A stretch of DNA of 6,319 nucleotides from Actinomycetota bacterium. Its GTDB lineage: Bacteria; Actinomycetota; Thermoleophilia; Gaiellales; Gaiellaceae. Location of the stretch: the NCBI GenBank assembly GCA_005885085.1, contig VAXY01000053.1, positions 1 to 6,319 on the forward strand, in the 5' to 3' direction. A program made the translations under genes and the position numbers. The first letter of the stretch is position 1. Each line of letters opens with the position of its first letter. The notes below the pieces were generated by a model. The model was not told the origin of the DNA. It worked only from the letters and a program-made list of their open reading frames with translations, and ran no database searches. Below, piece by piece: positions 1 to 5,634 of the stretch.

Positions 1-1
1 A

Positions 2-877
2 GAGCCCTGCAAGTCCGCCCTCAATCCGGTCAAGGGCATGGGGTTCAACTGGTCCCTGAACCCGTACATGGGCTGCGTCCACCGCTGCACGTTCTGCTAC
101 GTCCGGCACTTCGAACACCGCTCGGACCGGCCGTCCGACGACCGCTACGGGACGTCGATCCGGGTCAAGACGAACGTCGCCGAGGTGCTGCGCAAGGAAC
201 TTGCCCGACCGTCGTGGCAGTACGAGCACGTGGCGATCGGCGCGGCCACCGATCCGTACCAGCCGGCCGAGGGCAGGTACAACCTCACGCGCGCATGCCT
301 CGAAGCACTGCGCGACGAGTCGAACCCGTTCTCGATCATCACGCGCGGCCCGATGATCGTGCGCGACCTCGACGTGCTCGTCGAGGCGGCACAGCGTGCG
401 CCGGTGTCCGTCACGTTCTCGGTGCCGACGGTCGACGAGGAGGTTTGGAAGCGGACCGAGCCCTCGACCGCGCACCCGCGCCAGCGGTTGAAGGCGGTCA
501 AGGCGCTGGTCGACGCCGGCGTGAACGCGCGGGTGGGGATGGCGCCGATCCTGCCCGGCATCTCCGACCGGCCAGAGCAGCTGCGGGAGGTCGTGCGCGC
601 GGCCCGCGAGGCCGGCGCGACCGGGATCTGGGCGAACCTGCTCTTCCTCCGACCGGGCACGCGTGAGCACTTCCTCGCCCACCTCGCGGAGGACTGGCCG
701 GAGCAGGTGCCGCTCTACGAGGAGCTCTACGCCCGCAAGGCCTATCTCGGCGCCGACCTGATGAAACCGATCCGGAGCGAGGTCTCGAGGCTTGCGCGGG
801 CGTATGAGATTCGAGATCGCCGCGCCACACCCCTGAATCCCCCGCCGGAGCCCGAGCAGCTTTCGCTGACCGTCTAA
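2..877 (+). CDS. Radical SAM protein, SplB/Rv2578c-like (5' end outside window)
   Basis: A radical SAM enzyme of the SplB-like group (COG1533, resembling the actinobacterial Rv2578c family). Such enzymes cleave S-adenosylmethionine at a [4Fe-4S] cluster to make a radical; the substrate of this subgroup is not known to me. The cluster motif CX3CX2C is clear: counted from the ATG at 38 it is C13, C17 and C20, followed by Y21. The frame stays open from that ATG to the left edge and reads EPCKSALNPVKG, which matches the conserved lead-in of this family, so the true start lies upstream of the window and the ATG at 38 is internal. Later landmarks are GAATDPYQP (SAM-barrel strand), SIITRGP, and APILPGISD near the middle. 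The C-terminal tail is proline-rich and probably disordered. The stop is TAA at 875-877. It is followed after 22 nt by the response regulator, which seems to have its own promoter. Confidence 0.88.
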   Translation, partial: EPCKSALNPVKGMGFNWSLNPYMGCVHRCTFCYVRHFEHRSDRPSDDRYGTSIRVKTNVAEVLRKELARPSWQYEHVAIGAATDPYQPAEGRYNLTRACLEALRDESNPFSIITRGPMIVRDLDVLVEAAQRAPVSVTFSVPTVDEEVWKRTEPSTAHPRQRLKAVKALVDAGVNARVGMAPILPGISDRPEQLREVVRAAREAGATGIWANLLFLRPGTREHFLAHLAEDWPEQVPLYEELYARKAYLGADLMKPIRSEVSRLARAYEIRDRRATPLNPPPEPEQLSLTV

Positions 878-884
878 CGCGGAA

Positions 885-890
885 TATCAT
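885..890 (+). promoter_or_regulatory. Putative -10 element (TATCAT) of a leaderless response-regulator transcript
   Basis: TATCAT fits the TAnnnT -10 consensus and ends 9 nt before the GTG at 900. The only purine-rich stretch, AAAGGG at 895-900, runs into the start codon and is too close to serve as a ribosome binding site. This favours transcription beginning at or just before the GTG. I see no convincing -35 hexamer. Confidence 0.5.
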
Positions 891-899
891 CCTCAAAGG

Positions 900-1529
900 G
901 TGTCCTCCCCCCCAGAGATCACCTGTCTGATCGTCGACGACCACGAGGTCGTGCGCGAAGGCCTACGCCTGTCGCTTTCACGCGCACCGCACATCCGCGT
1001 GATCGGCGAGGCGTCCGACGGGGCGAGTGCGGTCGCGCTCGCGGAGCGCCGCCGCCCGAACGTCGTGATCATGGACGTGCGCATGCCCGGCATGGACGGG
1101 CTCGAGGCGACGAAGATCCTCACCGAGAAGGTGCCCGAATCCGCGGTGCTGATCTTCACCGCGTACAGCGAGCGGTCGCTCCTCGGCCGCGGGCTCGAGT
1201 CGGGCGCGAAGGGTTACATCCTCAAGGAGGCGCCGCACCAGACGCTGCTGCGGGCGATCGAGAAGATCGCTGCGGGCGAGGGCTACGTCGATCCCGCGCT
1301 GATGCCGGCCTTCCTGACCGGCAAGGACAAGGACGAGATGCTGACCGGGCGCGAGCGCGAGATCCTGCAGCTGCTCGCGGACGGCATGTCGAATCAGGAC
1401 GTGGCTGCGAAGCTGTTCATCAGCCAGGAGACCGTCAAGAGCCACGTCCGGCACATCCTCGCCAAGCTCGAGGCTGACACGCGGACGCAAGCGGTGGCGA
1501 TTGCGCTTCGCGAAGCGATCATCGACTAG
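900..1529 (+). CDS. NarL/FixJ-family response regulator
   Basis: A cytoplasmic transcription regulator of 209 residues, the normal length for the NarL/FixJ family. Residues 6-125 form the receiver domain: acidic pair D13-D14, phosphoacceptor D59 in the motif IMDVRMPGMDG, T87 and K109 (YILKEA), so every key residue is present. Residues 146-206 form a LuxR-type helix-turn-helix (LTGREREILQLLADGMSNQD then ETVKSHVRHIL). The GTG at 900 is chosen because it places the first receiver strand (ITCLIVDD) at the usual distance. The kinase gene overlaps its last 29 nt, so the two are co-transcribed and should be partners. Its regulon cannot be read from the sequence. A TATCAT box just upstream suggests a leaderless message. 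Confidence 0.95.
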   Translation: MSSPPEITCLIVDDHEVVREGLRLSLSRAPHIRVIGEASDGASAVALAERRRPNVVIMDVRMPGMDGLEATKILTEKVPESAVLIFTAYSERSLLGRGLESGAKGYILKEAPHQTLLRAIEKIAAGEGYVDPALMPAFLTGKDKDEMLTGREREILQLLADGMSNQDVAAKLFISQETVKSHVRHILAKLEADTRTQAVAIALREAIID

Positions 1530-2685
1530 AGCGGGACTGCTCGTCCTGGCCTTCGCGACGGCCGCCGTGCTGGCGGTCGTCGGGCTCGCGCTCGGCAGCA
1601 GCGCGCTCACGATCGTCGGTCTCGCCCTGGCGATTGCGCTCGCCGGCATCGTCGCGGCGTACCTGATCGTCACAGAGCGACGGCGGCACGAGGCGGCGGA
1701 GGAGGAGTTGACGAGCGAGGCGCGCTTCCTCGAGTCGCTCGTCGAGACGATGGGCTCGATTGCGGGCAATGCCGACGTGCTCGAGCGCACGCGCCAAGAG
1801 GCGGAGCGGCTCTTCGAAGCGCGCGCGCGGCTGCTCGCGCCGGGCGAGCGGCCACGCCCTGCCCCGGCGGAGAACGCGATCGTGATCCCTCTGCGGGCGC
1901 ACGACGAGGAGGTGGGCGCGCTACGCCTGACGCGCGACCGTCCGTTCGACCGCGACGACGTCGTCCGCGCAACGGTGCTGGCCGACTTCGCCACCCGCGA
2001 GCACGAGAACGCGCAGCTGCTCGCGGAGGCGCAGCTGCGCGAGGTTGAGCGCACGCGGCTGTCGAACCAGATCATCACCGCCGAGCAGGACGAGCGCCGC
2101 CGCCTCGCCAACGAGCTGCACGACGGCGCGGTGCAGTCTCTCTCCGGTGTGGCCCTGCTGCTCGATGCCGGCCTCAACTCGATCGAGGAGGGCCGACGGG
2201 ACGAGGCGCGTCAGATCATCGGCCGCGCACTCGAACGCCATCGCGCCACGATCGGGCAGCTTCGCAGCCTCTCGTTCAACCTCGAGCCGGTCGTCCTCCG
2301 CGACCAGGGATTCGCTCCCGCCGTCCGCGCACTCACGGATCAGATCGAGCTCGCCCACAACGTGCAAGTCGACCTGGACGTCGACACCGCCGAGCAACTC
2401 GCCGAGAAGACGCAGGCGGCGCTGTACCAGATCATCCGCGAGGCGATCAATCAGGCTGTCCGGAGAGGGCCGCCCGAGACCTTGTCCGTGACGATCCGGC
2501 AGACCCAGGACGGCGGCGTCGAGACATCGATCTCCGACGATGCGCCGGGGGAGCGCCGGCGGCGCAGCCTCGAGGAACTCGAGGAGCGCGCCCGGACGCT
2601 CAACGGCAACCTCAAGGTCGACCAGCGCCCAAGCGGCGGCACCACGGTTCGCGTCGTCCTGCCCCCGTACGCCACGGCCCGCTAG
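1501..2685 (+). CDS. NarX/DesK-like sensor histidine kinase with degenerate ATP-binding domain
   Basis: Membrane sensor of 394 residues, partner of the response regulator just upstream. Two membrane segments (about 11-33 and 36-58) follow a basic start; a GAF-like region covers about 75-168; a HisKA_3 dimerisation domain covers about 185-260 with H207 in NELHDGAVQSL. That H-box includes D208 and Q212, the DxxxQ pattern used by NarX-type proteins to dephosphorylate the regulator. The C-terminal ATPase-like domain (about 300-390) is poor: the N-box reads REAINQAV, with Q318 where the Mg-binding Asn is expected; G1 reads DDAPG instead of DDGxG; the G2 GxGL motif is missing and the lid is replaced by an ERRRR stretch. 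The end (GGTTVRVVLPP) is normal. Kinase activity is therefore doubtful. The TTG at 1501 overlaps the regulator by 29 nt; the only other in-frame start nearby, GTG 1567, would cut into the first membrane segment. Confidence 0.88.
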   Translation: MRFAKRSSTRAGLLVLAFATAAVLAVVGLALGSSALTIVGLALAIALAGIVAAYLIVTERRRHEAAEEELTSEARFLESLVETMGSIAGNADVLERTRQEAERLFEARARLLAPGERPRPAPAENAIVIPLRAHDEEVGALRLTRDRPFDRDDVVRATVLADFATREHENAQLLAEAQLREVERTRLSNQIITAEQDERRRLANELHDGAVQSLSGVALLLDAGLNSIEEGRRDEARQIIGRALERHRATIGQLRSLSFNLEPVVLRDQGFAPAVRALTDQIELAHNVQVDLDVDTAEQLAEKTQAALYQIIREAINQAVRRGPPETLSVTIRQTQDGGVETSISDDAPGERRRRSLEELEERARTLNGNLKVDQRPSGGTTVRVVLPPYATAR

Positions 2686-2690
2686 CTCGT

Positions 2691-2696
2691 TAGGAT
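2691..2696 (+). promoter_or_regulatory. Putative -10 element (TAGGAT) for the 61-aa gene
   Basis: TAGGAT ends 9 nt before the ATG at 2706, the same spacing as upstream of the response regulator and the 7Fe ferredoxin. It lies just after the kinase stop codon (2683-2685), and no Shine-Dalgarno sequence is visible between it and the ATG, so a leaderless message is likely. Confidence 0.5.
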
Positions 2697-2705
2697 CCGC
2701 GGCCG

Positions 2706-2891
2706 ATGGTCGGCAAGTACCTGCTCTTCGTCTGGAAGCCGAGCGGCTACGAGCTGCGCGAGGCCGACGGCGAGGTGCCCGCCGTGGGCGCCGAGGTGGA
2801 ACAGGACGGCACGAGGCTGCGGGTGACGAAGGTCGCGCCGTCGCCGCTTCCCGGGGACTCCCGGCCCTGCGTCTATCTACAGGCCGCTTAG
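2706..2891 (+). CDS. Hypothetical protein, 61 aa
   Basis: I do not recognise a family. The 61-residue product begins with a hydrophobic and aromatic stretch (KYLLFVWKP), followed by an acidic middle with repeated short strands (GYELREAD, GAEVEQDGTRLRVTKV) and ends in CVYLQAA. This pattern suggests a small all-beta protein in the cytoplasm; there is no signal peptide or convincing membrane helix. GC at third codon positions is high, as in the neighbouring genes, which supports real coding. The gene lies 20 nt after the kinase stop but seems to have its own TAGGAT -10 box. Its last 15 nt overlap the 3' end of the convergent FAD pseudogene. Whether it is linked to the two-component system is unknown. 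Confidence 0.65.
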   Translation: MVGKYLLFVWKPSGYELREADGEVPAVGAEVEQDGTRLRVTKVAPSPLPGDSRPCVYLQAA

Positions 2892-3705
2892 CGCGCTCTC
2901 GGCGGCGATGCGCCCGAACACGAGCGCGGCCGCCAGCCCGCTCGCATAGCCACCGGTCGAAATGCCGCCCACGTCGACCCCGGCTGCAAAGAGACCGTCC
3001 GCGCCGACGACCTGCGCGTGTTCGTCGATGCGAAGCCCGCCGATCGTGTGCGTGATTCCGGGCCTGACGCGTACTGCAACACGCGCCTCGGGGGGAGTCG
3101 CGAACGGAAGCTGGGACGGATCGGTACGCGTCGTCGCGACCGCGACCCGTTCTGCGACCGCCTCGTCGGCGAGCGCTTTGTCGTCCAACACGTACCAGGC
3201 ACGTGCACCGGGCTGTCGCGCGGTGGCCTGCACGAGGTCGTTCTCCGACCACGAGACCTCGCCGGTCGACGAGGCCCGTGTCACCCTGGAAACCACCGGT
3301 GGCGAGGATCGTCGGCTCACGCACGCTCTCGCGGAGGCGCAGGTCGCCGGCCGCGCGGACGAGCACGTTGGTGAGACCGCCGGGATCGAATCGCTTGCCG
3401 ATCGTCCGCGGGTTCCCGGTCTCGTGGGCCACGACGGGTGCGCCCAACGACTCGAGCCACGCGATGCCGTCGTCCAGTTGCTCCCAGACGGCGCGCTGCA
3501 GGCGCTCGTCGCCGGAGGGACATTCCGCGCGGAAGTCGTCCCACTCGCGAAAGCGCCAGATCACGCAGCTCGAAAGGAGCATCGAGCCGCCCGCGCGCGA
3601 CCCCTTCTCGTAGACGATGGGCGCGGCACCGAGCTCGCGCGCACGCGCCGCTGCGCACAGACCGGCCATGCCCGCGCCGGCGATGATGAGTGTCCCTACC
3701 GGCAA
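2877..3705 (-). pseudogene. FAD-dependent oxidoreductase (fumarate reductase/ketosteroid dehydrogenase-like), internally deleted and frameshifted
   Basis: Remnant of a flavoprotein of the succinate dehydrogenase/fumarate reductase type. The N-terminal part starts at a TTG (3705): its Rossmann FAD motif is GAGMAG (residues 10-15), then YEKGSRAGGSM, and about 130 residues on ILATGGFQGD, the second FAD-binding strand. After this the frame carries no family sequence. The family continues in another frame from about 3263 with GEVSWSENDLVQATARQPG, and ends with the C-terminal FAD motif (LFAAGVDVGGISTGGYASG) and stop TAG at 2877-2879. The piece normally between these points, including a TGDG-type segment and much of the substrate-capping domain, is absent. 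The junction therefore lies at about 3264-3280 and combines a deletion, which I estimate at 80-100 residues, with a frame change. The two parts add up to roughly 270 residues against 400-500 for intact relatives. Its substrate cannot be told. It probably formed an operon with the VOC gene upstream. Confidence 0.8.
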
Positions 3706-3776
3706 TGGTGGTCGGTCTCTGGGCGCGCGATCTGCTCGCGAGCCAGAGCCTCGACCAGCATCACCGGCAGGAACAC
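3696..3776 (-). CDS. Possible small ORF, 26 aa, between the VOC and FAD genes
   Basis: A short ORF in the gap between two minus-strand genes. Its GTG shares one base with the stop codon of the VOC gene (TAGTG), a layout typical of translational coupling, and its TAG stop lies inside the start of the FAD gene, overlapping it by 10 nt. The product begins MFLPVMLVEALAREQIA and ends in DHHCR; the first part could form an amphipathic helix. Third codon positions are mostly G or C (22 of 26 by my count), as in real genes here. I know no family for it. It may be a real microprotein or a coupling leader that carries ribosomes to the weak TTG start of the FAD gene. Confidence 0.35.
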   Translation of the reverse strand: MFLPVMLVEALAREQIARPETDHHCR

Positions 3777-4423
3777 TAGGTCAGTGCGAATTCCGGCTTG
3801 TGCTCGACGTACTCGATGCGCACGCGTTCAGGGCCCCAGACGAAGACGGCCCGTGTGTTCGCGGCGTCGACCACGTTCTCGAGAACGCCCATGTCCTCTG
3901 CCTCGGCAATGTGCTCGTCGACCGAGTCGACGAGGACCGCAAGGTGGTTGAGCAACGGCTTGTCCGGATCCCCCGGCTCGCCGGGATGGAACTCGATGTA
4001 CGCGCCGCCGACCTGGACGCGCGGATGGCCCTCGGCGGACGAGAGCGCCGGGTCGAAGCCGAACCGCTCGTACGCCTTCGCCGTCAGCGCGGGATCCGCC
4101 GAGAAGAGCGCGACGTGGTCGAGGTCGTACTCCGTGTCGGTCGGAGCCGCGACCAGCCGGATACGCAGATCCTGGCCGAGATCGAACTCGTCCTTCTGCG
4201 GCGGCTCGGAGACGCGCAAGGCGACGTGCTTGAAGGCTCCCGGCTCACGCGGGCCTTCGGCGCTGAACAGCGTCAGCTTCCCGCGTCGAGCATCGGCACC
4301 CACGAGGGTGAAGTTCTCCTGCCGGTCGATCACGTGCATCCCGAGCTTGCTCGTCAAGAACCTGGCAATCGGCTCCCGGTCCGCCAGCCAGAAGGCGACG
4401 TGGTCCAGAGTCTTCGGCTCCAC
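3776..4423 (-). CDS. VOC-family protein (glyoxalase/extradiol dioxygenase-like, two domains)
   Basis: A 215-residue vicinal-oxygen-chelate fold protein. Four beta-alpha-beta modules can be traced at about 5-55, 63-95, 99-147 and 157-207, forming two VOC domains as in one-chain extradiol dioxygenases. The second domain carries H103 (LDHVALF), H160 (LNHLAVLV) and E204 (RIEYVEH), spaced like the 2-His-1-carboxylate iron site of catechol 2,3-dioxygenases, so a metal-dependent ring-cleaving or lyase reaction is possible. E144 (YIEF) and H8 and H66 are further candidate ligands. It is shorter than typical ring-cleaving dioxygenases (around 290-310 residues), so the substrate is open. The GTG start at 4423 is supported by the TAGGGT box 6 nt upstream and leaves LDHVAFW near the N-terminus. 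The FAD oxidoreductase remnant lies downstream and was probably in the same operon. Confidence 0.85.
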   Translation of the reverse strand: MEPKTLDHVAFWLADREPIARFLTSKLGMHVIDRQENFTLVGADARRGKLTLFSAEGPREPGAFKHVALRVSEPPQKDEFDLGQDLRIRLVAAPTDTEYDLDHVALFSADPALTAKAYERFGFDPALSSAEGHPRVQVGGAYIEFHPGEPGDPDKPLLNHLAVLVDSVDEHIAEAEDMGVLENVVDAANTRAVFVWGPERVRIEYVEHKPEFALT

Positions 4424-4429
4424 GCCGCC

Positions 4430-4435
4430 ACCCTA
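4430..4435 (-). promoter_or_regulatory. Putative -10 element (TAGGGT) for the VOC gene
   Basis: On the minus strand TAGGGT ends 6 nt before the GTG at 4423. This is the same hexamer and spacing as upstream of the Rieske gene at 5674, which supports a shared leaderless promoter type. It lies in the 38-nt gap after the stop of the neighbouring small basic gene. Confidence 0.5.
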
Positions 4436-4461
4436 GCTAGCGGCTGCTGCACTACGTCGAG

Positions 4462-4800
4462 CTACTTGCGAGCGTCGACCGCCCTCTGCAGCTCGGCCTT
4501 GCTCATCTGTGAGCGGCCGGGGATGTTGCGCCGCTTCGCCTCGTTGTAGAGCTGCTCCTTCGTGCGCCCCTTGGGACGCCGCGTACCGGAGCGGAGCCCG
4601 CCGCGGTGATACGAAGACATGTCGCGAGTCGACGTCCGCGACGGCCGGCTCTTCGACTCGCCTGAACGGGCGCGCTCCTTGTTGACCGTCCGAGCCGCGA
4701 TCTCCTTGGCCCGCTTCGTCGAGCGGCCCTGCTTCTTCTCGCCCTCCTTGATGTGCTCGTACTGGCGTTCGCGCTTTGCGCTCCATGCTGACTGAGGCAT
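4462..4800 (-). CDS. Small basic protein with Rho-N/SAP-like C-terminus ('plasmid stabilization protein'-like)
   Basis: A 112-residue, highly charged and basic protein. Residues 6-45 (SAKRERQYEHIKEGEKKQGR, then RAKEIAARTVNKERARSGES) match a widespread small family that databases often label 'plasmid stabilization protein', a name with weak functional support. The middle (46-78) is low in complexity, rich in Ser, Arg and Gly. The last 35 residues (RTKEQLYNEAKRRNIPGRSQ then MSKAELQRAV) have the helix-extension-helix look of Rho N-terminal or SAP domains, suggesting nucleic-acid binding. I chose the ATG at 4800 because family similarity begins there and AGGGGG sits 7 nt upstream as a Shine-Dalgarno sequence; the frame stays open to 4932 but that part lies in a repeat and does not look like protein. 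It is the only gene here with a clear ribosome binding site. Its role is unknown; chromosomal copies are common. Confidence 0.8.
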   Translation of the reverse strand: MPQSAWSAKRERQYEHIKEGEKKQGRSTKRAKEIAARTVNKERARSGESKSRPSRTSTRDMSSYHRGGLRSGTRRPKGRTKEQLYNEAKRRNIPGRSQMSKAELQRAVDARK

Positions 4801-4806
4801 CTGAAA

Positions 4807-4812
4807 ACCCCC
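4807..4812 (-). promoter_or_regulatory. Shine-Dalgarno sequence (AGGGGG) for the 112-aa gene
   Basis: On the minus strand AGGGGG lies about 6-7 nt before the ATG at 4800. It decides between this start and the longer open frame reaching 4932. It contrasts with the apparently leaderless neighbours. Confidence 0.55.
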
Positions 4813-4824
4813 TACTGAGACTTT

Positions 4825-4839
4825 GTGGCTCAGAGCCAC
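4825..4839. terminator. Palindrome GTGGCTCAGAGCCAC, copy 1 (possible terminator or binding site)
   Basis: The sequence is self-complementary over 7 bases on each side of a central base; as RNA it would make a 6-bp stem with a 3-nt loop. No U-run follows in either direction, so a classical intrinsic terminator is not shown. Its location downstream of the ferredoxin gene and its exact copy at 4943-4957 make a transcript-end structure or protein-binding site plausible. Confidence 0.4.
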
Positions 4840-4883
4840 TTGCTCGAGAACTACACCGGTTACGTACCCGGTTCTCGCCGGAC

Positions 4884-4925
4884 CTACTCCAGCAGCGGGT
4901 TCCAGAGGTTGGGTCCGGCCGTGTA
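4884..4925 (-). pseudogene. Remnant of the ferredoxin C-terminus (13 codons plus stop)
   Basis: Read on the minus strand this stretch encodes YTAGPNLWNPLLE and a TAG stop. The intact ferredoxin ends YATEHNVQNPPLE and TAA: same length, same frame, 7 of 13 residues identical. It lies inside copy 1 of the tandem repeat and has no start or upstream coding part. It is best read as the leftover end of a duplicated ferredoxin gene: either only the 3' end was copied, or a second full gene was copied and mostly lost. Confidence 0.65.
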
Positions 4926-4933
4926 CCCTCACT

Positions 4934-5045
4934 TGAGACTTTGTGGCTCAGAGCCACTTGCTCGACAACTGCACCGGTTTAGCACCCGGTTTGCGCCGAC
5001 TTACTCCAGTGGTGGATTCTGGACGTTGTGCTCGGTCGCGTACTC
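4934..5045. repeat. Tandem duplication, copy 2 (overlaps the 3' end of the ferredoxin gene)
   Basis: Partner of the repeat at 4816-4928. It begins with the identical 32-nt block (4934-4965), continues through a region with the direct motifs ACCGGT and ACCCGGT, and enters the last codons of the ferredoxin gene, whose stop is at 5001-5003. The noncoding part is better conserved than the coding part. Confidence 0.85.
4943..4957. terminator. Palindrome GTGGCTCAGAGCCAC, copy 2 (possible terminator or binding site)
   Basis: Exact copy of the palindrome at 4825-4839, placed 44 nt downstream of the ferredoxin stop on the minus strand. It forms a short stem but has no U-tract after it. It may end the ferredoxin message or bind a protein. 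Confidence 0.4.
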
Positions 5046-5306
5046 GTCGGTCAGCTTGTTCACGACGTCGAGCCCCTCGCCGTACGCGTAGTTGATCTTG
5101 ACGAAGGGCTCCCACTTGTCCGGGAGCGCGTCCTCCGGGAAGATCGCCTCGACCGGGCATTCCGGTTCGCATGCTCCGCAATCGATGCACTCCTCGGGAT
5201 CGATCACGAGGATGCGGTCGGCCTGGTGGATGCAGTCGACGGGGCAGACGTCGACACACGAGAGGTCTTTGATGTCGATGCAGGGCTCGGCAATGATGTA
5301 CGTCAT
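5001..5306 (-). CDS. fdxA: 7Fe ferredoxin ([3Fe-4S][4Fe-4S])
   Basis: A soluble electron carrier of 101 residues, very close to actinobacterial FdxA and Azotobacter FdI-type seven-iron ferredoxins. The cysteines are all present: C9, C17 and C50 should bind the [3Fe-4S] cluster (CX7C spacing), and C21, C40, C43 and C46 the [4Fe-4S] cluster; C25 is the extra cysteine usual in the family (CPVDCI). The second motif reads CIDCGACEPECPVEAI. The C-terminal part (about 55-101) is the normal family extension, with the conserved DKWEPF segment. The ATG at 5306 gives the expected MTYIIAEPC start. The gene lies 7 nt after the receiver-like gene but carries its own TAGAGT box, so it may be transcribed both ways. 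Such ferredoxins donate electrons to P450s, oxidoreductases and reductases; the partner here is unknown. Its 3' end is part of the tandem duplication. Confidence 0.95.
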   Translation of the reverse strand: MTYIIAEPCIDIKDLSCVDVCPVDCIHQADRILVIDPEECIDCGACEPECPVEAIFPEDALPDKWEPFVKINYAYGEGLDVVNKLTDEYATEHNVQNPPLE

Positions 5307-5313
5307 CTCGCCG

Positions 5314-5628
5314 TCACTCTACTGAGGCGATCAGCTCCTCGACGATCTGAGGCGCACGCTCCTGGAGCGCATTCTTGACCAGCACCTGGTCGAAGCCCGC
5401 CTCGTGTGCGCGCCGCAGTCCGGCGGTGTCCGTATGGCCGCTGAAGCCCACGATCGGGATCTCCGGATACGAGTCCGCGACGTCGTCCGGGTCGACACGG
5501 CTGATGTCCGCGATCACCAGATCCGGCCAGTCGGCGCTGTCCGTCGTGACGAAATGATGCCCAGGCAGCAAGGCCTCGAGCTTGCCCCGAAAGTAGACAT
5601 CGACCCCACACAGCAGGCTCGTCGCCAC
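5314..5628 (-). CDS. Receiver-like (CheY-fold) protein, atypical, 104 aa
   Basis: A short protein with the sequence pattern of a single receiver domain. DLVIADISRVDPDD (from residue 36) resembles the strand that carries the phosphoacceptor, placing D41 there; PIVGFSGHTD gives a Ser/Thr-type strand-4 position, and QVLVKN supplies the usual Lys (K85). The N-terminal acidic pair is missing: where IVDDD is expected, the protein has LLCGVDVYF. Phosphorylation is therefore uncertain, and it may be a receiver-derived binding or scaffold protein. It has no output domain. I chose the GTG at 5628 because a TACCCT box ends 6 nt before it and because further upstream the frame runs antisense to the Rieske gene, although it stays open to 5931. 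It is divergent from the Rieske gene across 45 nt and precedes the ferredoxin. No separate kinase is adjacent. Confidence 0.72.
   Translation of the reverse strand: MATSLLCGVDVYFRGKLEALLPGHHFVTTDSADWPDLVIADISRVDPDDVADSYPEIPIVGFSGHTDTAGLRRAHEAGFDQVLVKNALQERAPQIVEELIASVE
5316..5321 (-). promoter_or_regulatory. Putative -10 element (TAGAGT) for the 7Fe ferredoxin
   Basis: On the minus strand TAGAGT ends 9 nt before the ATG at 5306 and overlaps the stop codon of the receiver-like gene. The gap (GACGGCGAG) has at most a weak Shine-Dalgarno match. It suggests an extra, leaderless start of transcription for the ferredoxin. Confidence 0.45.
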
Positions 5629-5634
5629 GGCGGG

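Larger units (their letters stand above)
4816..4928. repeat. Tandem duplication, copy 1 (diverged)
   Basis: This segment resembles 4934-5045 at an offset of 117-118 nt. The first 32 nt (4816-4847) are identical to 4934-4965. The match then runs with scattered changes and one 1-nt gap to about 4911, and weakly to about 4928. Read on the minus strand it corresponds to the ferredoxin C-terminal codons followed by the 3' untranslated region. It fills most of the gap between the ferredoxin gene and the 112-aa gene. Confidence 0.85.

Noticed and set aside
978..2177. Long minus-strand open frame opposite the two-component genes
   Set aside because: Ser/Arg-rich low-complexity translation, antisense to a clear response regulator and kinase; typical of high-GC shadow frames.
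1921..3705. Single 594-residue minus-strand protein
   Set aside because: Only about the first 142 residues are FAD-enzyme sequence. The rest is a shadow of the pseudogene's other frame and of the kinase on the opposite strand.
2962..3951. Plus-strand frame across the FAD pseudogene and the 3' end of the VOC gene
   Set aside because: No recognisable domain, and it runs antisense to regions with clear family motifs on the minus strand.
3617..4549. Plus-strand 310-residue frame over the VOC gene
   Set aside because: Antisense to VOC motifs with metal-ligand spacing; the composition looks like complementary-strand translation.
4801..4932. Longer form of the 112-aa protein starting at 4932
   Set aside because: The added 44 residues translate repeat DNA and the ferredoxin remnant region; a Shine-Dalgarno sequence sits before ATG 4800.
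4816..5045. CRISPR array or insertion-sequence ends
   Set aside because: Only two copies, long and uneven in identity, one overlapping a gene end, with no Cas or transposase gene. A tandem duplication explains it.
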